A stretch of 64,000 nt of DNA, taken from positions 62,001 through 126,000 of the forward strand of contig NZ_QEOL01000023.1 of assembly GCF_003096715.1 (NCBI RefSeq), read 5' to 3'. A program made the position numbers and the translations under genes. Shown here piece by piece: positions 60,664 through 64,000 of this stretch. The notes under the pieces were generated by a model. It was not told the origin of the DNA. It did not search any database and saw only the letters and a list, made by a program, of their open reading frames with translations. This DNA is from Paraburkholderia silvatlantica. Lineage in GTDB: Bacteria > Pseudomonadota > Gammaproteobacteria > Burkholderiales > Burkholderiaceae. The first letter of the stretch is position 1. The number at the start of each line of letters is the position of its first letter.

Positions 60664-61698
60664 TCAATGACCCAGACCGCTCGCCGCGATCTGCTGCTCG
60701 ACATACTGCGCGAACAGCGTATGCGTGTGCGTGGTCGGGTGGAGGTCGTCGGCGAACATATAGGTCTGGTCGGCATTGGCCGAGACGTAGGTGGCTGGCG
60801 AGCAGAGCAGCGAGGTGTTATCCGGCGTTTTCGACGGGTCGCACGCCTGGGCCGTGTTGGACACGGTAAATCCGCTCGCCTGGAAGTTCGCAACGAGTTG
60901 CGTGATCCAGGTGTAGGAATCGACTTCGGTTACCTTGCCTTGCAGGCCGTTCGCCTGCAACGCGCCGTTCAATGCCGAATTGAAGAGCTGCGAGAGCTGG
61001 GTCAGGTTCGCGCCGCCGTCGGGCGAGGTGATGCCCTTGGGCGAGAGACCGACGTTCGGCACGTTGATCACCACGACGTGTGTGGCACCCGCCTGCACGA
61101 TCTGCCCGACGATTTGTGCGAGCGTCGTGGCGGCGGTTTGCACGACCGTGTTGGCACCAGGCGGGTTGCCGGCGCGCAGCACGTCGTTCGCGCCGGCCCA
61201 GACCAGCACGAGCTGGCCGGAGTTGAAGCTGCCGTGCGCGGAGAGATAGCTCGAAACCTGCTGATTGACCGGCATTTCGATGTTGCCGATCACGTCCGAG
61301 AGGAAGTCGTACTGGTTGGCCGGCGTGGCGACCGTGGCGCCGCCCTCTGCGTAGCCGAAGCCGCCTCGCGCGCTCAGCTTGTGATCGAGACCGACCGTGT
61401 ACGCGGCGTTCAGGGTGTCCCCATAATACTGCGCGACATCCTGGGACCAGACCTGACCGGGGTTGGTCGTGAACCGGCCGCCGTCCACGGCGCTCGCAAG
61501 CGGCGCATAGGTCCCGACGTCGGAAAGGCTGTCGCCGAACGAGACGACTTGCAGCTTGACGCCGCCCGCCGGCGTGCTTGTGCCGCTGCCCGAGCCGCCG
61601 CCGCCGCCGCTGCCGCTTCCGCCGCCGCCGCAAGCCGCAAGCAGGAAAAGCAGTCCAGCGGAAATTGCCACCCGAATCCGGGAATCGATCGTTGCCAT
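60664..61698 (-). CDS. SGNH/GDSL esterase or lipase, lipoprotein
   Basis: A 344-residue exported enzyme. The signal peptide ends in lipobox LLAAC, followed by a glycine/serine linker. The GDSL block is VVSFGDSLSDVG with the nucleophile Ser near residue 57. Block III is VWAGANDVLR, and block V DDLHPTTHTH has the catalytic Asp and His. It is expected to sit on the outer membrane or surface and to hydrolyse esters. Confidence 0.92.
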   Translation of the reverse strand: MATIDSRIRVAISAGLLFLLAACGGGGSGSGGGGGSGSGTSTPAGGVKLQVVSFGDSLSDVGTYAPLASAVDGGRFTTNPGQVWSQDVAQYYGDTLNAAYTVGLDHKLSARGGFGYAEGGATVATPANQYDFLSDVIGNIEMPVNQQVSSYLSAHGSFNSGQLVLVWAGANDVLRAGNPPGANTVVQTAATTLAQIVGQIVQAGATHVVVINVPNVGLSPKGITSPDGGANLTQLSQLFNSALNGALQANGLQGKVTEVDSYTWITQLVANFQASGFTVSNTAQACDPSKTPDNTSLLCSPATYVSANADQTYMFADDLHPTTHTHTLFAQYVEQQIAASGLGH

Positions 61699-61823
61699 TG
61701 TGCCCCCTTACCGCTTGACGCGATTGCACCCGCGACCGGATAGGGCGGGCTCAAGAGGGCTAGCAAAAAGAATGCGCACCGCCTACAAATAGCTGACAAG
61801 AATGACGGACGTGGCGTGAAGCG

Positions 61824-62978
61824 TTAGAGAACCAGCATTTCGAGCCGGTTGCCGCCCAGCGCTTTCGCACTGTAGAGCGCGGCGTCGGCGGCGGCCAGCA
61901 GGTCGGAGAGCGTGGACGCTTCGTGGCCATGCTGCGCGAGGCCGACGCTCACCGTGGCGCATATGGCGACGCCATCGACCTTGATCATGGCTGTTTGAGC
62001 GAAGCGCCTTGCGATCGCCTCGCCCACCGCTTTGGCGTGCACGCGGTCATGGCCCGGCAGCAGGGCGGCAAATTCTTCACCGCCTATGCGCGCGAGGATC
62101 GCCTCGGGCCCCATGGCGCTGCGGGCAATGTCCGCGAACGTCTCGAGGACCTCGTCGCCGGTCTTGTGGCCGTAGCGATCGTTGATGGTCTTGAAGTGAT
62201 CGAGATCGAAGGCAAGCAGCGAAACCGGCTGCCGCGTGCCGATCTCGCGCATCACGCGCTCGCCTTCTTCGAAGAACCAGCGGCGGTTGCCAAGGCGGGT
62301 CAGGTAGTCCGTCTGGGACTCGCGCAACAGCTGCCCATGCGTTTCCTCGCGTACCAGCTTGAGCAGGGCCATGGGCAGAATGATCGAATACAGCACGCCT
62401 TCATACATCGTGATCTTGCTGACGAGCGCGACGAAGCCGTCCCCATAGCGGCTGCCCAGCAACGGAAGGACAAATGTCCTGAACACGTAGAAGAGTGCGT
62501 GAAATCCCGTGACGAACGTCGCGACGTGGCGCGATTGCATCCCTTTCATGCCGTCGCCGCGCAGCAGTTCGCGCGACGTCATGGCGCTCACCAGCGCAAT
62601 GGGAAACGCGCTCGCGTAATACCACATGGCCTGCGGATGCCGTGCGCCCCATGTGGCCCAGGTCAGCGCGATCAACGCGAGCAGGGCGATCGACGCCGCC
62701 CGGTATTGCCGCCCGTTCAGCGTCGCGACGCCATGCAGAACCAGCAGATAGCCGGCCATCATGACGAGGTTGCTCAGGGCGTAGCCCCAAACGCCGGGCA
62801 GATCGGCGCGTACGAGCACCGCGGCGCAGCCGGTTGCGAGGGTGGCGTAGCCCCCGGCCAGTATCCGCAATGCCTTGCTGCGCGCGGGATGCGTACGATG
62901 CTCCCAGAGCGTTATCAGGGAACTGGCGAGCAGGGTCCCGATCAGGAGGAGGTAGATGGTAAGTAGATCGACGTGCAT
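61824..62978 (-). CDS. Membrane-bound diguanylate cyclase (GGDEF)
   Basis: A 384-residue protein. About seven membrane helices (residues 1-210, starting LLTIYLLLIGTLLASSLITL) precede a GGDEF domain: DYLTRLGNRRWFFEEGERV, FDLDHFKTINDRYGHKTGDEVL and active-site RIGGEEFAALLPG. The RxxD inhibitory site expected a few residues before GGEEF is absent (MGPE there), so product inhibition by that route is unlikely. It should make c-di-GMP. The start is uncertain between ATG 62978 and 63008. Confidence 0.92.
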   Translation of the reverse strand: MHVDLLTIYLLLIGTLLASSLITLWEHRTHPARSKALRILAGGYATLATGCAAVLVRADLPGVWGYALSNLVMMAGYLLVLHGVATLNGRQYRAASIALLALIALTWATWGARHPQAMWYYASAFPIALVSAMTSRELLRGDGMKGMQSRHVATFVTGFHALFYVFRTFVLPLLGSRYGDGFVALVSKITMYEGVLYSIILPMALLKLVREETHGQLLRESQTDYLTRLGNRRWFFEEGERVMREIGTRQPVSLLAFDLDHFKTINDRYGHKTGDEVLETFADIARSAMGPEAILARIGGEEFAALLPGHDRVHAKAVGEAIARRFAQTAMIKVDGVAICATVSVGLAQHGHEASTLSDLLAAADAALYSAKALGGNRLEMLVL

Positions 62979-63298
62979 CGCTGGCGTGAGGCTTCTACGC
63001 CGGTACATCGCGGCGAACGCGCATTTTACGCCGAAACTTGATGCCGCGAGGCACGTTCCCTGATTGTCCGCCGCGTGCCTGCAGCGTGCCGCAGCGGCGT
63101 CATGCGTCGCGCCACGCCTCTACGCGTTTTGTATCGAGCCCGGACGGGTCGGGCGCGCGGCTCCGAATGTTCGATGCGCTGGGCAAGATGGCTGCGCCGG
63201 TGCGGGTGGGCGATCAGTAGTGCGATGGAATTCCCGCAGTTTGGTGTTCGGGGCGCGTTCGCTCTTCCCTGATTTCAAGAAATGGCAAAAGCGCCCGC
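62979..63298. other. Spacer between diguanylate cyclase and flavoprotein genes
   Basis: A 320-base stretch between two minus-strand genes. Short plus-strand frames here show no protein-like pattern and no terminator or repeat was seen. Confidence 0.45.
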
Positions 63299-64000
63299 CT
63301 AAGGATAATCCTGCATGGCAAGCCAGTGCCTTACCATCCGCGCCTGATCCGCATCGAGCGACTTGAGCACCTGCTCAGCAGGCTCCCTGCGCAGCGCCTC
63401 GACCACAGCAGCATCGCAAAGATGCCAGATGCCAAGCGGCTGGTCCGGGCTCGCGACCACGTCCGCTTCGGCAATCATGCCGCCATCGATCACGGGCGCG
63501 CGTCCCACGTTCAGTTCGTTGAAATCGGCGCTCACGTGAGCGGGGCGGTCGTCGGGCCATGCACCACGTGTTTGCCAGAATGGCTGCGTCGTCCAGCGCT
63601 GCTCGAGCGCATAGACATCGCGTCCAGTGCGCGCGAAGCGCATGAACAACTGCTCGATGCGCTGCTGGTGAAAGCGCAGCGCGAGCGGCGCACGCTCGGG
63701 CCTCGCGAGCAGCGTGTGGATCACCGCGGGCGCCTGCAACGCGGAGGTGAGCGACTGGAACACGCCATTGCCCGCGAGCGGATCGACGGCCATGGCGGCA
63801 TCGCCCACGCGCAGCCAGTTGTGGCCGCCGGTACGGCCGCACAGCGTCGCGGTGCTGCTGCGCGCATAGAGGCGTGCATCGTTCGCGCCGTCGCCCGCGA
63901 AGAAGTCGCTGGCAAGCGGCGAGTGGCGCATGCGCTCGCAAAACGCCAGCAGTTCATCGCGCTGCGGCAGTTCGGGATTTGTGACGTCCAGCGTCAATTG
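63299..64000 (-). CDS. FAD-dependent oxidoreductase, C-terminal part (tryptophan-halogenase-like/QhpG-like)
   Basis: The frame is open to the right edge, so the N-terminal half with the GxGxxG FAD motif is outside. The visible 233 residues include the second FAD motif WLRVGDAAMAVDPLAGNGVFQSLTSAL, followed by a helical region (LALRFHQQRIEQLFMRFARTGRDVYALEQRW). This layout fits flavin-dependent halogenase-like monooxygenases, including those that mature quinohaemoprotein amine dehydrogenases or LodA-type oxidases. Which of these it is cannot be decided from this fragment. Confidence 0.75.
   Translation of the reverse strand, partial: QLTLDVTNPELPQRDELLAFCERMRHSPLASDFFAGDGANDARLYARSSTATLCGRTGGHNWLRVGDAAMAVDPLAGNGVFQSLTSALQAPAVIHTLLARPERAPLALRFHQQRIEQLFMRFARTGRDVYALEQRWTTQPFWQTRGAWPDDRPAHVSADFNELNVGRAPVIDGGMIAEADVVASPDQPLGIWHLCDAAVVEALRREPAEQVLKSLDADQARMVRHWLAMQDYP

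Overview
The window reads as a chromosomal segment of a beta-proteobacterium of the Burkholderia/Paraburkholderia group. This rests on the GC-rich coding style, a monomeric NADP isocitrate dehydrogenase, a nitrate reductase fused to a CysJ-like flavoprotein, and a 433-residue 2,2-dialkylglycine decarboxylase that closely resembles the Burkholderia cepacia enzyme from memory. No rRNA, tRNA, CRISPR array, integrase or intact insertion sequence was found.

Bases 1-21100 are mostly ordinary chromosome: the end of a nitrate assimilation operon (nirB, nirD, fused nasA), a LysR remnant, a phosphoesterase, ilvD, monomeric icd, a MarR regulator that shares an operator-like sequence with a small membrane protein gene, an alpha/beta hydrolase, a SotB-type exporter, and a TctD/TctE-like two-component pair divergent from a Tat-exported binding protein and an MFS carrier.

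Bases 21200-38000 are an accessory region of visibly lower GC with long gene-poor gaps. Its centre is a catabolic module: a five-gene LivKHMGF-type ABC importer, a fused indolepyruvate-type ferredoxin oxidoreductase, a GntR/FCD repressor, a DadA-like D-amino-acid dehydrogenase, a RidA-like deaminase and an Asp/Glu-racemase superfamily enzyme. Seven copies of a GTGTMGACA-centred sequence lie only in the gaps of this module, which suggests one regulon. The inferred route is uptake of an (aromatic) amino acid, racemisation, oxidation of the D-isomer to the imino acid, hydrolysis to the 2-oxo acid and oxidative decarboxylation to an acyl-CoA. Each step comes from family membership; the combination and substrate are inference.

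Bases 38200-54200 carry stress and respiration genes: a superinfection-immunity-like membrane protein, small exported proteins, a ClpG/ClpK-type disaggregase flanked by two closely related LysR genes, a DUF1003-like protein, a frameshifted small gene, a bestrophin-like channel, a cyanide-insensitive bd-type oxidase (cioAB), an FdhF/YdeP-type molybdoenzyme, a MocR regulator and a broken marC gene.

Bases 54200-64000 carry a DyP peroxidase, the divergent dgdR/dgdA pair, an Lrp/LysE pair, a ChaC-like enzyme, a ParE/Phd toxin-antitoxin pair, an SGNH lipoprotein esterase, a diguanylate cyclase and the C-terminal part of a flavin-dependent oxidoreductase that runs off the window.
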